Assembly: GCA_021788495.1 (NCBI GenBank)
Contig: JAJYKQ010000014.1
Location: 1-21,700, forward strand
Length of the DNA stretch: 21,700 bases
Reading direction: 5' to 3'
Source: a bacterium
Lineage (GTDB): Bacteria; SZUA-79; Acidulodesulfobacterales; Acidulodesulfobacteraceae
The translations under genes were made by a program, and so were the position numbers. Below are positions 8,768-16,412 of the stretch, piece after piece. The notes beneath the pieces were generated by a model. That model was not told where the DNA came from. It did not search any database and saw only the letters and a list, made by a program, of their open reading frames with translations. Positions within the stretch are counted from its first letter, which is position 1. Every line of letters starts with the position of its first letter.

Positions 8768-9805
8768 TCAATCCTTCGTTTTTGAAATTTCCTTTATCTT
8801 TTTAAATAATTCCGGAAGTTTCTTAAAAAGCACTACCGAATTGCGCCATTCTTTAATAGAAAAAGCCGGCGAACCGGATATTATCTCGCCGTCTTTTACG
8901 TTGCCGGATACTCCCGACTGTGCGGCTATCATAACGTTGCTTCCCACTTGTATATGCCCCGCTATGCCGACCTGTCCGCCCATAGTAACGTTATCGCCTA
9001 TTTCCGTGCTGCCGGCTATTCCCGTCTGTGCGGCAATTACGCAGTTTTTGCCGATTATCACGTTATGTGCTATTTGGACTAAATTATCTATTTTCGTTCC
9101 TGCGCCTATTCCGGTAAAATCGACTGCGCCTCTGTCTATAGTAGTATTAGCTCCAATTTCTACGTTATCTTCAAGCTCCGCATATCCTGTATGAATTATC
9201 TTAACGTAACCCGATTTGCCCCTTGCAAAACCGAAACCGTCGCTTCCTATAACGGCGCCGGCATGTATTGTACAGTTATTTCCTATTTTGGAATTATCGT
9301 AAATCGTAACGTTGGGATATATAAGAACGTTATTGCCTATATGAACGTTATTGCCTATATGAACGTTAGACATTATCCTGCAGTCTGCCCCGACGGAACT
9401 GTCTTCTCCTATAAAAACTCCCGGATAAATTAATGTATTGTCACCTTTTTTTGATGTTTTGCCGATAAAATATCTTCCTTCAAAATTATCGGAAATAATT
9501 TTATTTTTTTCGTCAGATACGCTTTTAAAAATCTGCGTAGCCTCGGCAAAGGAAATGTATGGATTTTTAGAATCAAGTATGACAAATTTTACAGCGGAGG
9601 GCAATTCGGATTTCAAAGCTTCGTAATCCATTATAACCGCGCAGGCTTTAGTGTCAAGCAGCTGCTTTATATATTTATGCCCTGCGGCAAAAGAAATTTC
9701 ATTCTCTTTTGCCGCTTTAAGCGAACCTATTCCCGAAACGTCTAACGATTCTATATCTCCTATAACATTAAGAGATAACCTAGAAACTATATCTTTTAAA
9801 AGCAT
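8768..9805 (-). CDS. lpxD: UDP-3-O-acylglucosamine N-acyltransferase LpxD
   Basis: Third step of lipid A synthesis: N-acylation of UDP-3-O-acylglucosamine from hydroxyacyl-ACP. The 345 residues include the N-terminal LpxD uridine-binding domain (about 1-100, with '[16 protein letters not shown]'), a left-handed beta-helix of hexapeptide repeats (about 110-300) and a C-terminal helix ending '[16 protein letters not shown]'. 'DGFGFARG' (about 189-196) and '[10 protein letters not shown]' (240-249) with the catalytic His H247 are diagnostic of LpxD. The hexapeptide region contains a short direct DNA repeat (TTGCCTATATGAACGTTA, twice in tandem near 9333-9366 on the plus strand), coding for a repeated NVHIGN. 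The fabZ gene follows at once. A palindromic 89-bp element separates it from ompH. Confidence 0.96.
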   Translation of the reverse strand: MLLKDIVSRLSLNVIGDIESLDVSGIGSLKAAKENEISFAAGHKYIKQLLDTKACAVIMDYEALKSELPSAVKFVILDSKNPYISFAEATQIFKSVSDEKNKIISDNFEGRYFIGKTSKKGDNTLIYPGVFIGEDSSVGADCRIMSNVHIGNNVHIGNNVLIYPNVTIYDNSKIGNNCTIHAGAVIGSDGFGFARGKSGYVKIIHTGYAELEDNVEIGANTTIDRGAVDFTGIGAGTKIDNLVQIAHNVIIGKNCVIAAQTGIAGSTEIGDNVTMGGQVGIAGHIQVGSNVMIAAQSGVSGNVKDGEIISGSPAFSIKEWRNSVVLFKKLPELFKKIKEISKTKD

Positions 9806-9840
9806 AAAAATAAAGAAATATTATAAAATTATTTAACTTA

Positions 9841-9929
9841 GGAAAAGGCGCCAGATTAATTTTCCGCTAACAACTTTGTATGTTGATTTACTGTCCAATA
9901 TGCGGAATATAAAATCTGACACCTTTTCC
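9841..9929. mobile_element. 89-bp palindromic MITE-like element
   Basis: GGAAAAGGCGCCAGATT at 9841-9857 is the inverted copy of AATCTGACACCTTTTCC at 9913-9929, with two mismatches in 17. The complementarity goes further in: AATTTTCCGC pairs with GCGGAATATA, leaving a loop of about 35 bases. The whole spacer between lpxD and ompH is thus almost one long hairpin. It has no coding capacity. Short inverted ends without a transposase suggest a MITE or a REP/BIME unit mobilised in trans; the ends resemble palindromes that I recall near REP-associated Y1 transposases, but no such gene is in the window. It could also stabilise or end the ompH message. Confidence 0.6.
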
Positions 9930-9934
9930 TTTTT

Positions 9935-10462
9935 TTATTTTGCATCCATCTGCTGTAAAACCTGATTGGTTATATCGATGGAATCAGCTCTGTAAACTAC
10001 GCTCGGCGCATCTAATACTAAAATATATCCGTTTTGTTTCGCGATAGAATCGATAATTGCCGTAGCTTTGTTTACTATTACTTTTAACAAATCGAATCTT
10101 TTTTCGGACATAACGCCTTGAATATGTTTTTGTTGAGCGGAATATTGGGATATATCCGTTTCGAATTCTTTAGTTTTTTTTGTTTTTTCTGAGGCAGACA
10201 TTATAGAACCGCTATTTTTTAATTCCGTCTGAATAGCCGCTATTTTTTTTCTCATTGCAAGAAGCCTTCCGCTGTATTTAGATACTAAATCTTTTAACTG
10301 ATTATTTGCGGCTTGTCCCTGCTTAGACGTAGTTATTACCTTTTGCATATTGACTACCGCAATACTAGAACCTGCAGCGTTTGCTTTCGCTAGACCGAAC
10401 ATTATGGTTGCCGCCGACATTAAAAAAACTGCTAAACTTAAATTCAGAATAATCTTTTTCAT
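9935..10462 (-). CDS. skp: OmpH/Skp-family periplasmic chaperone
   Basis: Periplasmic chaperone that holds unfolded outer-membrane proteins for delivery to BamA. The 175 residues start with a signal peptide (MKKIILNLSLAVFLMSA..., cleavage near ANA, residue 29-30), then 'IAVVNMQKVITTSKQGQAANNQLKDL', the family opening, a long Lys/Glu/Gln-rich alpha-helical coiled coil (about 55-125) forming the tentacle, and 'NGYILVLDAPSVVYRADSIDITNQVLQQMD' at the end, the typical closing strand and helix. AAGGAG lies about nine bases before the ATG. It is 77 bp downstream of bamA, its usual partner. Confidence 0.93.
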   Translation of the reverse strand: MKKIILNLSLAVFLMSAATIMFGLAKANAAGSSIAVVNMQKVITTSKQGQAANNQLKDLVSKYSGRLLAMRKKIAAIQTELKNSGSIMSASEKTKKTKEFETDISQYSAQQKHIQGVMSEKRFDLLKVIVNKATAIIDSIAKQNGYILVLDAPSVVYRADSIDITNQVLQQMDAK

Positions 10463-10539
10463 ACAATAAATCTCCTTATTTATATTAAATTTTATATTTT
10501 CCGCTTCTTATATTTTTATTTTCTAATTATTAAATGCCG

Positions 10540-13287
10540 TTAAATACCAGGAAGACCTTCTCCCAAACTGAACTGTATCCTGGTGTCGTTGTTGCCGTTA
10601 ATAGGCGACCCGAGTATCTTTCCGTAAGTAATAGTAATAGGGCCGAACGGCGAATACCAGTTAAAGCCTATGCCTGCCGCCTGAACTAAACTTATAGGGA
10701 AGACGGGCTCGCTTTGCAGCCATGCGTTGCCTGCATTCCACCACAAAAATCCGTAAAACTTCATCTGTTTTAGTATCGGTATAAAATATTTTGCCTGAAC
10801 GGTAAACATTTTAGTGCCGCCGACTAAATTTCCTTCTTCGGACGGACCAACAGAGTCGTACATAAAGCCTAGAAGAGGGTAGTTGTTCATTATGCCGCCG
10901 ACGAAAAATCTTTGATAAATAGGCAAGGGATAAGACGAGTTAGTTCCCGTTATGTAACCAAGCTGCGCTCCCTGCATAAAAGAAGTCCCCCACCACAACG
11001 GAATGTAATGATTCGCTTGAATTACGTATTTAACGAAATCGTCGTTGCCGCCTATAGGCGGTCCTGCATAACTTATTCTAAAGCTGTCCATATCTCCTGC
11101 TGTAGGAACGATAGGATTGTTTAACGTATTATAAACCGTCGTTAAAGAAACTTCGCTGGTAGTAACCTTACCCTCAGGCAATATATTTGTAAGACCCTGT
11201 ATTATAACGGAATTATCCTGCTCTATAAGGTATCTGAAGTATTCCGTCAATACGTTGCCGTATAAAGGATAACCAAAAGTTATCGAACCGCCGACCGAAC
11301 GGTAGGCAAATTCGTAATACAGGGAATTAAAAGTATCGTATAACGACAGGCTTGCCGACAACGGCCTTGCGAAAATATACGTAAGATACGGCTGGAGCAC
11401 ATTAAAACTGTACGACTGATAAGGTCCGCCCGCCTGAACGTTAATAGAAGCTGAAATTCCCGTTCCGAAAAGATTGGATTCCGATATAGACGTTATAGCC
11501 ATAAAAGACGTTGCCGAACTGTAACCGCCGCCTATTGTAAATTTCCCCGTGCTCTGCTCTTTTACATGCACTTTAACGTTTAATATATTCCTGCCGGGCA
11601 CTTTTTCGGTAGTTATAGTAACATGCTTAAAGTACCTCAAGTTTTTTAAATTCTGCCTCGATATTTTTATAAGCTTAGGATTGTATTTCTCGCCTGGGAA
11701 AAACACGAGAGCTCTTAAAATAACGTAACTGTATGTAATATCGTTTCCGGTAATAGTAATTTTACCGAATTTCGCTATTTTACCTTTATGAACTATTAAC
11801 GATACCAATACCGAACTGGTCTTGCGTTTTATTTTAATAGACGGCTGGACGTTTGCAAAAGCGTAACCTTTATCGGTAAAATATTTAGTTATGCTTAAAA
11901 TTTCTTTTTCGATGTTTTTTCTGTTAAATATAGATCCGTGCTTGGTTATTATAAGTTTTTGCACGGCCGGATATTCTTTGGAATTTTTATTGGCACCTTT
12001 TATTACGAGCTTAACTTTAGAAACCCTGAATTGCGGACCCTGTACTATCCTTATAATAATAGTTACGTATTTCTTATCTTTCGAAAATATAAACAGAGGT
12101 TTTTTTACGCTGACTTGAATATATCCGTGATTATAATAAAAACTTAGAAGTTTAATAATCTGCGTATTTAATCTGGCTTTTTTAAATTTTCCGGCTCCAG
12201 TTATCCAAGTGAGAAGATTGACCGTCTTAATGCCCATTACCGATGAAAGTTTGCTTGAAGAAAACGAAGCATTCCCCTTGAATTCAACTTTATTAACCAT
12301 TACCGGCTGATTCTGTTTTATTATAAAATCGACCGATACGTAATTCCCGTGAAGGACTTTTTTCTTAACTTTTACTTTAGCGTTATAGTAACCTTCCGCA
12401 GAATAAACGAATTTTAATATTTTTACCGCTTTGTCTATTTCATATGAACTGTAAGGTTTTTCGGGCTTTACGTTTATAATTTTTTTAATCTTTTTAACGC
12501 TTACGGAACCGTTTCCCGTGTATTTTATAGACTTTATAAGAGGCCTTTCCGAAACTATAAAGGTTATACTAAGCTGATTTCCGTGGGGCTTAACGTTGAC
12601 TAAAATATTTTTAAAGTATCCGGTTTTATAGAGTTTTTTTACGCTGCCGTTAATTTTTTTAATAGAATACTCTCCGCCCTTATCGACTTCGATGCGGTTC
12701 ATTATAAAACCTTTACCAACCCTGACGTTTCCTTTGACTCTTACGGCATATATAACTTTGTTAAAAGCGTTTCTATTTGGAGCAGTATTTTTTTCGATAT
12801 TGCCGTATATAAAATTAGATACCTTAAGCGATAATAGCTTAATGTCTTTATTGAACTGGTTTTTGCCGCTGCCCGATAAATTGACGGTTTTAGATTTATA
12901 AACGTTCGATACGTCTATGAACATAGCATGGACTGTAAAATTAGAGCCTAATCTAGAAATGCTTCCTGTTATAATGTAGTTTGAATGATAAACTATACCG
13001 AGCTTTTTTATCCGGACTAAGTTTATTTTTTTATCGTAGTTAAAGTAAGGTTTGGTTTTTAATTTAGTATAAGCAAAAACAAAATAAGGTTTTCCCGAAT
13101 TTAAATATTTTTTAAAACTTTCGGAAAAAGATTTTTTTATGGATATTAAGGAGGCGGGAGAGCCTTTCCGATAAAAAAAACCCGTCCAGACGTTCTTATT
13201 GTTCAGCGCCGCATATGCGTTAATCGAATTTAGAATCAAAACGCCTGCTATAATAATTCCAAAAAATATCTGCTTAAAAAATTTCAT
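10540..13287 (-). CDS. bamA: Outer-membrane assembly factor BamA with extra N-terminal domain
   Basis: Omp85-family core of the BAM complex that inserts beta-barrel proteins into the outer membrane. A signal peptide (1-26, ending AYA) is followed by about 150 residues not found in E. coli BamA, including 'NYIITGSISRLGSNFTVHAMF' (103-123), which reads like the TolB-N/LpoB/CsgG type of fold. Five POTRA-like units follow from about 178 to 590 (for example 'IKSIKYTGNGSVSVKKIKKI', 'VNKVEFKGNASFS', 'FGKITITGND'), then the barrel from 'GKFTIGGGYSS' to the C-terminus. Length is 915 against about 800 for the family. In the loop-6 position where the family has VRGF, the protein reads PLLGF (804-808), so the near-invariant Arg is Leu806. 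The reading frame is intact. Confidence 0.93.
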   Translation of the reverse strand: MKFFKQIFFGIIIAGVLILNSINAYAALNNKNVWTGFFYRKGSPASLISIKKSFSESFKKYLNSGKPYFVFAYTKLKTKPYFNYDKKINLVRIKKLGIVYHSNYIITGSISRLGSNFTVHAMFIDVSNVYKSKTVNLSGSGKNQFNKDIKLLSLKVSNFIYGNIEKNTAPNRNAFNKVIYAVRVKGNVRVGKGFIMNRIEVDKGGEYSIKKINGSVKKLYKTGYFKNILVNVKPHGNQLSITFIVSERPLIKSIKYTGNGSVSVKKIKKIINVKPEKPYSSYEIDKAVKILKFVYSAEGYYNAKVKVKKKVLHGNYVSVDFIIKQNQPVMVNKVEFKGNASFSSSKLSSVMGIKTVNLLTWITGAGKFKKARLNTQIIKLLSFYYNHGYIQVSVKKPLFIFSKDKKYVTIIIRIVQGPQFRVSKVKLVIKGANKNSKEYPAVQKLIITKHGSIFNRKNIEKEILSITKYFTDKGYAFANVQPSIKIKRKTSSVLVSLIVHKGKIAKFGKITITGNDITYSYVILRALVFFPGEKYNPKLIKISRQNLKNLRYFKHVTITTEKVPGRNILNVKVHVKEQSTGKFTIGGGYSSATSFMAITSISESNLFGTGISASINVQAGGPYQSYSFNVLQPYLTYIFARPLSASLSLYDTFNSLYYEFAYRSVGGSITFGYPLYGNVLTEYFRYLIEQDNSVIIQGLTNILPEGKVTTSEVSLTTVYNTLNNPIVPTAGDMDSFRISYAGPPIGGNDDFVKYVIQANHYIPLWWGTSFMQGAQLGYITGTNSSYPLPIYQRFFVGGIMNNYPLLGFMYDSVGPSEEGNLVGGTKMFTVQAKYFIPILKQMKFYGFLWWNAGNAWLQSEPVFPISLVQAAGIGFNWYSPFGPITITYGKILGSPINGNNDTRIQFSLGEGLPGI

Positions 13288-13327
13288 TTTAATAAACTAT
13301 CAAATATTAGAGAATAAGTCAATTCAT

Positions 13328-13333
13328 ATTATA
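13328..13333 (-). promoter_or_regulatory. Possible -10 box before bamA
   Basis: Read on the minus strand, TATAAT lies about 40 bases before the bamA ATG. I do not see a convincing -35 at 16-18 bases. A separate promoter is expected because a hairpin repeat and a broken gene cut bamA off from lolD, but a perfect -10 in such AT-rich DNA can be chance. Confidence 0.25.
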
Positions 13334-13395
13334 CTGAAAAAAAAATAGGGAGCGATTAAAATTTTTTATTATATTTAGCAATCACGGTATAAATT

Positions 13396-13432
13396 AAAAC
13401 TCCCGATTGCATAAAACGCAGTCGGGAGTTTT
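13396..13432 (-). terminator. Strong hairpin terminator upstream of bamA
   Basis: A 15-bp stem, AAAACTCCCGATTGC against GCAGTCGGGAGTTTT with one G-T pair and a 7-base loop, is flanked by T or A on both sides, so it could end transcription in either direction. It is the second hairpin of the 110-bp repeat and would close the unit upstream of bamA. Confidence 0.65.
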
Positions 13433-13508
13433 AATAAGGATGCGGGCGTTTGTAAAAGCGAAGCTTTTATGCCAGCTGGAGTGAATAAATCTTGTACACA
13501 TTTTTTCA
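13399..13508. repeat. 110-bp double-hairpin repeat, copy 1
   Basis: This stretch aligns without gaps over roughly 95 bases with 15463-15572, at about 85% identity by eye, then with a two-base gap. It contains two hairpins: the ACTCCCG...CGGGAGT stem and the stem CGGGC-(GTTT)-GTAAAAGC-GAA-GCTTTTAT-GCC. The outer end reads GAATAAATCTTGTACACATTTTTT. It directly abuts the 3' end of the broken gene at 13506-14013, so on the minus strand both hairpins follow a gene. Confidence 0.8.
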
Positions 13509-14013
13509 CTGCTGAACAAGAACAAAATTAAAGTAACTATAACCGCCAGAACCGTTTGGAGTAAAATGAAAGTCCTGATATCAGCCGCTTTCCATTTATT
13601 TCATTAAGCGTAGCCACATAATTTTCAGAAACAGCAGAAGCTGATCCATGGAAATAATCTATTTGTCCTACGCCCATGGAATTATTAACCTGATTTGCAA
13701 AACTATGTATAACGGCGCAACTGGTTTCGTTAGGTTTAAAAGTAAGTTGCGACGTAGGGTTCATGGGGCCATAACATTCTACCGTTCCGGATGAACCTGA
13801 TACATTGGCAGTTATTGGAATTGTAGAATAAGTCGTTCCGTCTGCTGTAAATGGACAAACAGTTGACCCACTACCTGATGTAGTACATTTTCCAAAAGCA
13901 AAACCGGAATAATTACCGGAAACTCCAGCCGTCGAAAAATTAACGGCTGAAGATGCTATGGGAGCACCGACTATGCCGCCTATCTAATTTTTATAGTTAT
14001 TAAACGAATCCAT
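13506..14013 (-). pseudogene. Broken gene for an unrecognised Ser/Gly/Thr-rich protein
   Basis: An ATG ending at 14013 has AGAAGG seven bases before it and encodes MDSFNNYKN, then meets an in-frame TAG (13984-13986). After the stop the same frame stays open from 13983 to 13537 with protein-like sequence: 'IGGIVGAPIASSAVNFSTAG', 'GFAFGKC', 'TVECYGPMNP', 'SCAVIHSFANQVNNSMGVGQ' and 'DYFHGSASAVSENYVATL'. Near 13580 a second frame opens and encodes YQDFHFTPNGSGGYSYFNF then VLVQQ with a stop at 13506, a more protein-like ending than the original frame (SGLSFYSKRFWRL). So one nonsense and one frameshift change are likely. There are four Cys and many Ser, Gly, Thr and Asn residues, as in surface or pilus-like proteins. 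I see no prepilin or signal motif and do not recognise the family. It follows the LuxR-type gene by 50 bp. Confidence 0.6.
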
Positions 14014-14051
14014 AATAAACCTTCTGCAATTTTGTTTTTTGTTATAATATA

Positions 14052-14234
14052 TTGCGGATAAGACTATAAGGAGGTTGCGGCAAACTTTTTTAATTCGCGG
14101 GTGGAAGTTATCTCAATTTTATTCATAACATTAGACATATGGGTTTTAAAAGTGCTTCTAGTAATATTAAGCCTGTCGGTTATTTCTGCCTGACTTAGAT
14201 TTTCTTTTAATAATAATAAGACGGCGGCTTCTTT
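14052..14234 (-). repeat. 183-bp direct repeat, copy in the intact luxR gene
   Basis: Covers the last ~57 codons (the HTH) of the regulator gene plus 12 bases after its stop. It matches 18096-18278 with only six differences in 183 bases (about 97%), same orientation, spaced exactly 4,044 bases apart, with no gap. Confidence 0.95.
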
Positions 14235-15224
14235 GTCGGTAAAATTATATATAATTCTTTTCTTAAGGCTTAAAAAGGGCTCTTTGCATACCTCTTCGAC
14301 GGTTATAGCGACCAAGTTTTTTTCACCGCTTTTTATGGACTCAAGGTAATATCCTTTTAATAAAAAACTTCTGCCTGTTTTGAAAGTATAAATCCTTTGA
14401 GGCATAGGTGTGCCGCCCGTAGAACCGGCGGCACCTGCAACATCGAAATAATTTCTCACGACGGCGTTTATATATCCCATGCAATCTACGATTTTATCGC
14501 CGCATGAGGCTGAGAATAGGGGAAGGCGGGCGTGTTCAAGCATATTGGTTTCCAAAAACATGTTTTTTATAGCATCGTTAATATAAACTATTTCGCCGTT
14601 TTTAGCGACTAAAATATATCCTGGTTCATTTTCGCGCAATTTAAAAATACCGTCTTCTAAATTTGCCGGCTCCGTAAACGTTTCTTCGAGGACTTTAGAT
14701 TTGAACAATCCGTAGGATATAAAAGGGGCAACCATTTCTAAAAACAAGACGTCCTCATTAGTGAAAACAGGCATGTCTTTAGACCTGAAGATGGTAAAAA
14801 ATCCCATAAGATTTTTGCTGTCGAACAGCTTTGCCATTATTATATAGTAATAGCCTAAAGTCTTGTTGATTTCATTATACAGAAATCCATTTTGATAATT
14901 CGGAAGGGCTATTTCGTCGTGGACTATGACGTTGCCTCTGCCAAGGGTCAAAAGTTCCGCAGGAACGACAGCCCCGGCTTCCCTTCTATTCAGCGAAAAA
15001 AGTCTTTCATAAAGAGGTTTATATCTCGAATAATCTATATGCCGCGAAACAAACCCTGCGCCGTTAAACATTATAAGCCTGTGGTCGGTGCATAAAATCC
15101 CCAGCCCTATTAAGTCGAAAAGTATATCGACATACTGGGCGGATGGCAATAACATTAACGAAAGCCGCCTTATTCTTTTTACGATGCCGAGTCTTTCGGC
15201 AAACGAGGCTATTTTTTTAAACAT
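14064..15224 (-). CDS. LuxR-type transcription regulator with GAF-like and PAS-like domains
   Basis: A 386-residue regulator. Residues about 25-190 look like a GAF-type sensor ('YYYIIMAKLFDSKNLMGFFTIFR', then 'FTNEDVLFLEMVAPFISYGL'). About 200-310 resembles a PAS domain ('EPGYILVAKNGEIVYINDAIKNMF'). Residues 325-386 are a LuxR/FixJ-type HTH: 'NFTDKEAAVLLLLKENLSQA', 'EITDRLNITRSTFKTHMSNV' and 'MNKIEITSTREL'. No receiver domain is present, so it is not a classical response regulator; the ligand is unknown. A good sigma-70-like promoter precedes it. It lies between the outer-membrane barrel gene and the broken exported-protein gene, and a copy of its HTH end lies before the propeller lipoprotein gene, so control of these surface proteins is a fair inference, not shown. 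Confidence 0.8.
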   Translation of the reverse strand: MFKKIASFAERLGIVKRIRRLSLMLLPSAQYVDILFDLIGLGILCTDHRLIMFNGAGFVSRHIDYSRYKPLYERLFSLNRREAGAVVPAELLTLGRGNVIVHDEIALPNYQNGFLYNEINKTLGYYYIIMAKLFDSKNLMGFFTIFRSKDMPVFTNEDVLFLEMVAPFISYGLFKSKVLEETFTEPANLEDGIFKLRENEPGYILVAKNGEIVYINDAIKNMFLETNMLEHARLPLFSASCGDKIVDCMGYINAVVRNYFDVAGAAGSTGGTPMPQRIYTFKTGRSFLLKGYYLESIKSGEKNLVAITVEEVCKEPFLSLKKRIIYNFTDKEAAVLLLLKENLSQAEITDRLNITRSTFKTHMSNVMNKIEITSTRELKKFAATSL

Positions 15225-15261
15225 AAAAAAATAATGAGACGATAAACTTTCGAATTTAATA

Positions 15262-15289
15262 ATTATAAAATAATTTCTTTTAATGTAAA
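15262..15289 (-). promoter_or_regulatory. Sigma-70-like promoter of the LuxR-type gene
   Basis: Read on the minus strand: TTTACA (15289-15284), a 16-base spacer, then TATAAT (15267-15262), giving a predicted start about 30 bases before the ATG at 15224. This is the best -35/-10 pair in the accessory block. The rest of the gap 15290-15462 is AT-rich and holds nothing I can name. Confidence 0.6.
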
Positions 15290-15462
15290 GCCTTCGACTT
15301 TATAAGCGCTAAACTAATAAATTCATTAATTAACTAATTATATATAAATAAATTCTACCATCTAAACTTATTTTTTTCAAATAGCGATAGTTTTTTACTG
15401 TTTTAAATAAATATACTGATTAAGTTTATGAAGGTTAAATGATGCGATAAGGTTGGATAATA

Positions 15463-15572
15463 ACTCCCGGCCGCGTCAAACGCAGTCGGGAGTAAATATA
15501 CGGAAACGGGCGTTTATAAAAGCGAAGCTTTTATGCCCGCTGGAGTGAATAAATCTGGCACATTTTTTGACG
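15463..15572. repeat. 110-bp double-hairpin repeat, copy 2
   Basis: Same element as 13399-13508. Stem one is ACTCCCG...CGGGAGT (15463-15493). Stem two is CGGGC-GTTT-ATAAAAGC-GAA-GCTTTTAT-GCCCG (15507-15539), better paired than in copy 1. The far end reads AAATCTGGCACATTTTTT (15551-15568). It lies 26-135 bp after the barrel gene stop, so it may act as its terminator and keeps the upstream transcript from running into the luxR promoter. Confidence 0.8.
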
Positions 15573-15597
15573 CCTCTTACGAAAATGAAGTTATATT

Positions 15598-16158
15598 CTA
15601 GAAATTAAAATCGACGCCTATCGTATAATTATTTACCCTTATATTGGGATAGCCGTTGCTGCCGCCGGATAATGACGAACCTAAATATTGAGCCGTAACG
15701 CCCCATACCGCATTAATCATGTATTCTACTCCTGCTCCGTACAATAATCCGCTTTCGGTAGAGTTCCCGGCGCCGTTTGAACCGTTAAACGAAGTACCTA
15801 TATATCCGAGCTTTACGAAAGGCATAAAATTATTTATATCGTAGCCTCCTTTTGCAAATGCCCCATAATAAACTGAGTTCAGAGATACCCCGCCTCCAAA
15901 GCTGCCGTTATCGGCATAACCCAGCATAACGCCTCCTCCCAATACTGCATTATTTATATTGAAATCCTTGCCGAGTGAAAGATTATAAGTTCCTCCGGAT
16001 TTAGACGATGATCCGCTTGGGGAAGTCTGCAAAAAGCCTCCGTTAATTCCAACATAATAACTATTGAAATCGGTGCCGCCGGCGTATGCCTTAGCCGAAA
16101 AAAGCATAACTCCGGTAAATAAAATTGTTAAAATTAAAAGATTGAGTTTTTTAGTCAT
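15598..16158 (-). CDS. Small outer-membrane beta-barrel protein
   Basis: A 186-residue protein with a signal peptide (1-26, ending AYA). The mature part alternates polar and hydrophobic residues in short strands rich in Gly, Tyr and Asn ('SYYVGINGGFLQTS', 'GGGVMLGYADNGSFGGGVSL', 'FMPFVKLGYIGTSF', 'GLLYGAGVEYMINAVWGVTA') and ends 'YTIGVDFNF', with the terminal Phe expected of an outer-membrane barrel. Size and pattern fit the eight-stranded OmpA-like/opacity type (OMP_b-brl). It would need the BAM complex encoded nearby. AGGAG lies 11-12 bases before the ATG. There is no enzyme motif, and its ligand or function cannot be read from the sequence. Confidence 0.75.
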   Translation of the reverse strand: MTKKLNLLILTILFTGVMLFSAKAYAGGTDFNSYYVGINGGFLQTSPSGSSSKSGGTYNLSLGKDFNINNAVLGGGVMLGYADNGSFGGGVSLNSVYYGAFAKGGYDINNFMPFVKLGYIGTSFNGSNGAGNSTESGLLYGAGVEYMINAVWGVTAQYLGSSLSGGSNGYPNIRVNNYTIGVDFNF

Positions 16159-16229
16159 AGTTTTAATGTCTCCTTAAATTACATAATTATTTAGTTTTAA
16201 GATTTAATGCGATTTAGTAAAAAAATTAT

Positions 16230-16263
16230 ATTATATTTAACAGCAATTTTTATGTTTTGTCAA
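16230..16263 (-). promoter_or_regulatory. Possible promoter of the beta-barrel gene
   Basis: On the minus strand a perfect TTGACA (16263-16258) precedes a TATAAT (16235-16230), but the spacer is 22 bases, longer than the usual 16-18. With a 17-base spacer the -10 would be TTAAAT. A promoter in this gap is expected because a hairpin lies upstream. Confidence 0.35.
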
Positions 16264-16267
16264 GAAT

Positions 16268-16325
16268 AAACTCTCCTTGCTCATGCAAGCGCGAACGGGA
16301 GTTAGATACTTCGGCGGGCATAAAA
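16268..16325. repeat. Degenerate third copy of the hairpin repeat
   Basis: AACTCTCCTTGC...GCAAG...CGGGAGTT (16268-16301) and then GGCGGGCATAAAAG (16312-16325) recall the ACTCCCG and CGGGC/ATAAAAG parts of the 110-bp repeats, in the same order but with gaps. The fold is much poorer. It lies between the lipoprotein gene and the barrel gene. Confidence 0.4.
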
Positions 16326-16347
16326 GAAAAACGAAAATCTTAATAAC

Positions 16348-16377
16348 TCTTTGGGAGCTTAATTCAGCTCCCAAAGA
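16348..16377 (-). terminator. Hairpin after the propeller lipoprotein gene
   Basis: A perfect 12-bp stem, TCTTTGGGAGCT against AGCTCCCAAAGA, with a 6-base loop lies 35 bases past the lipoprotein stop. No clear T-run follows on the minus strand, so it may be a weak terminator or an RNA-stabilising end. Confidence 0.55.
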
Positions 16378-16412
16378 ATATACTGAATTGATTGCAATAA
16401 AACATATTATGC

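Noticed and set aside
13984..13986. TAG read as pyrrolysine or other recoding
   Set aside because: No pylT/pylS or SECIS-type element is visible, and a frameshift later in the same gene makes decay simpler.
13506..14013. Type IV pilin for the broken gene
   Set aside because: The C-terminal part looks surface-like, but there is no prepilin cleavage motif or hydrophobic N-terminal helix in any frame.
16226..16240. Many further TATAAT-like boxes in gene gaps
   Set aside because: In DNA this AT-rich such boxes occur by chance; I kept only those with a -35, an inverted repeat or a clear need for a promoter.
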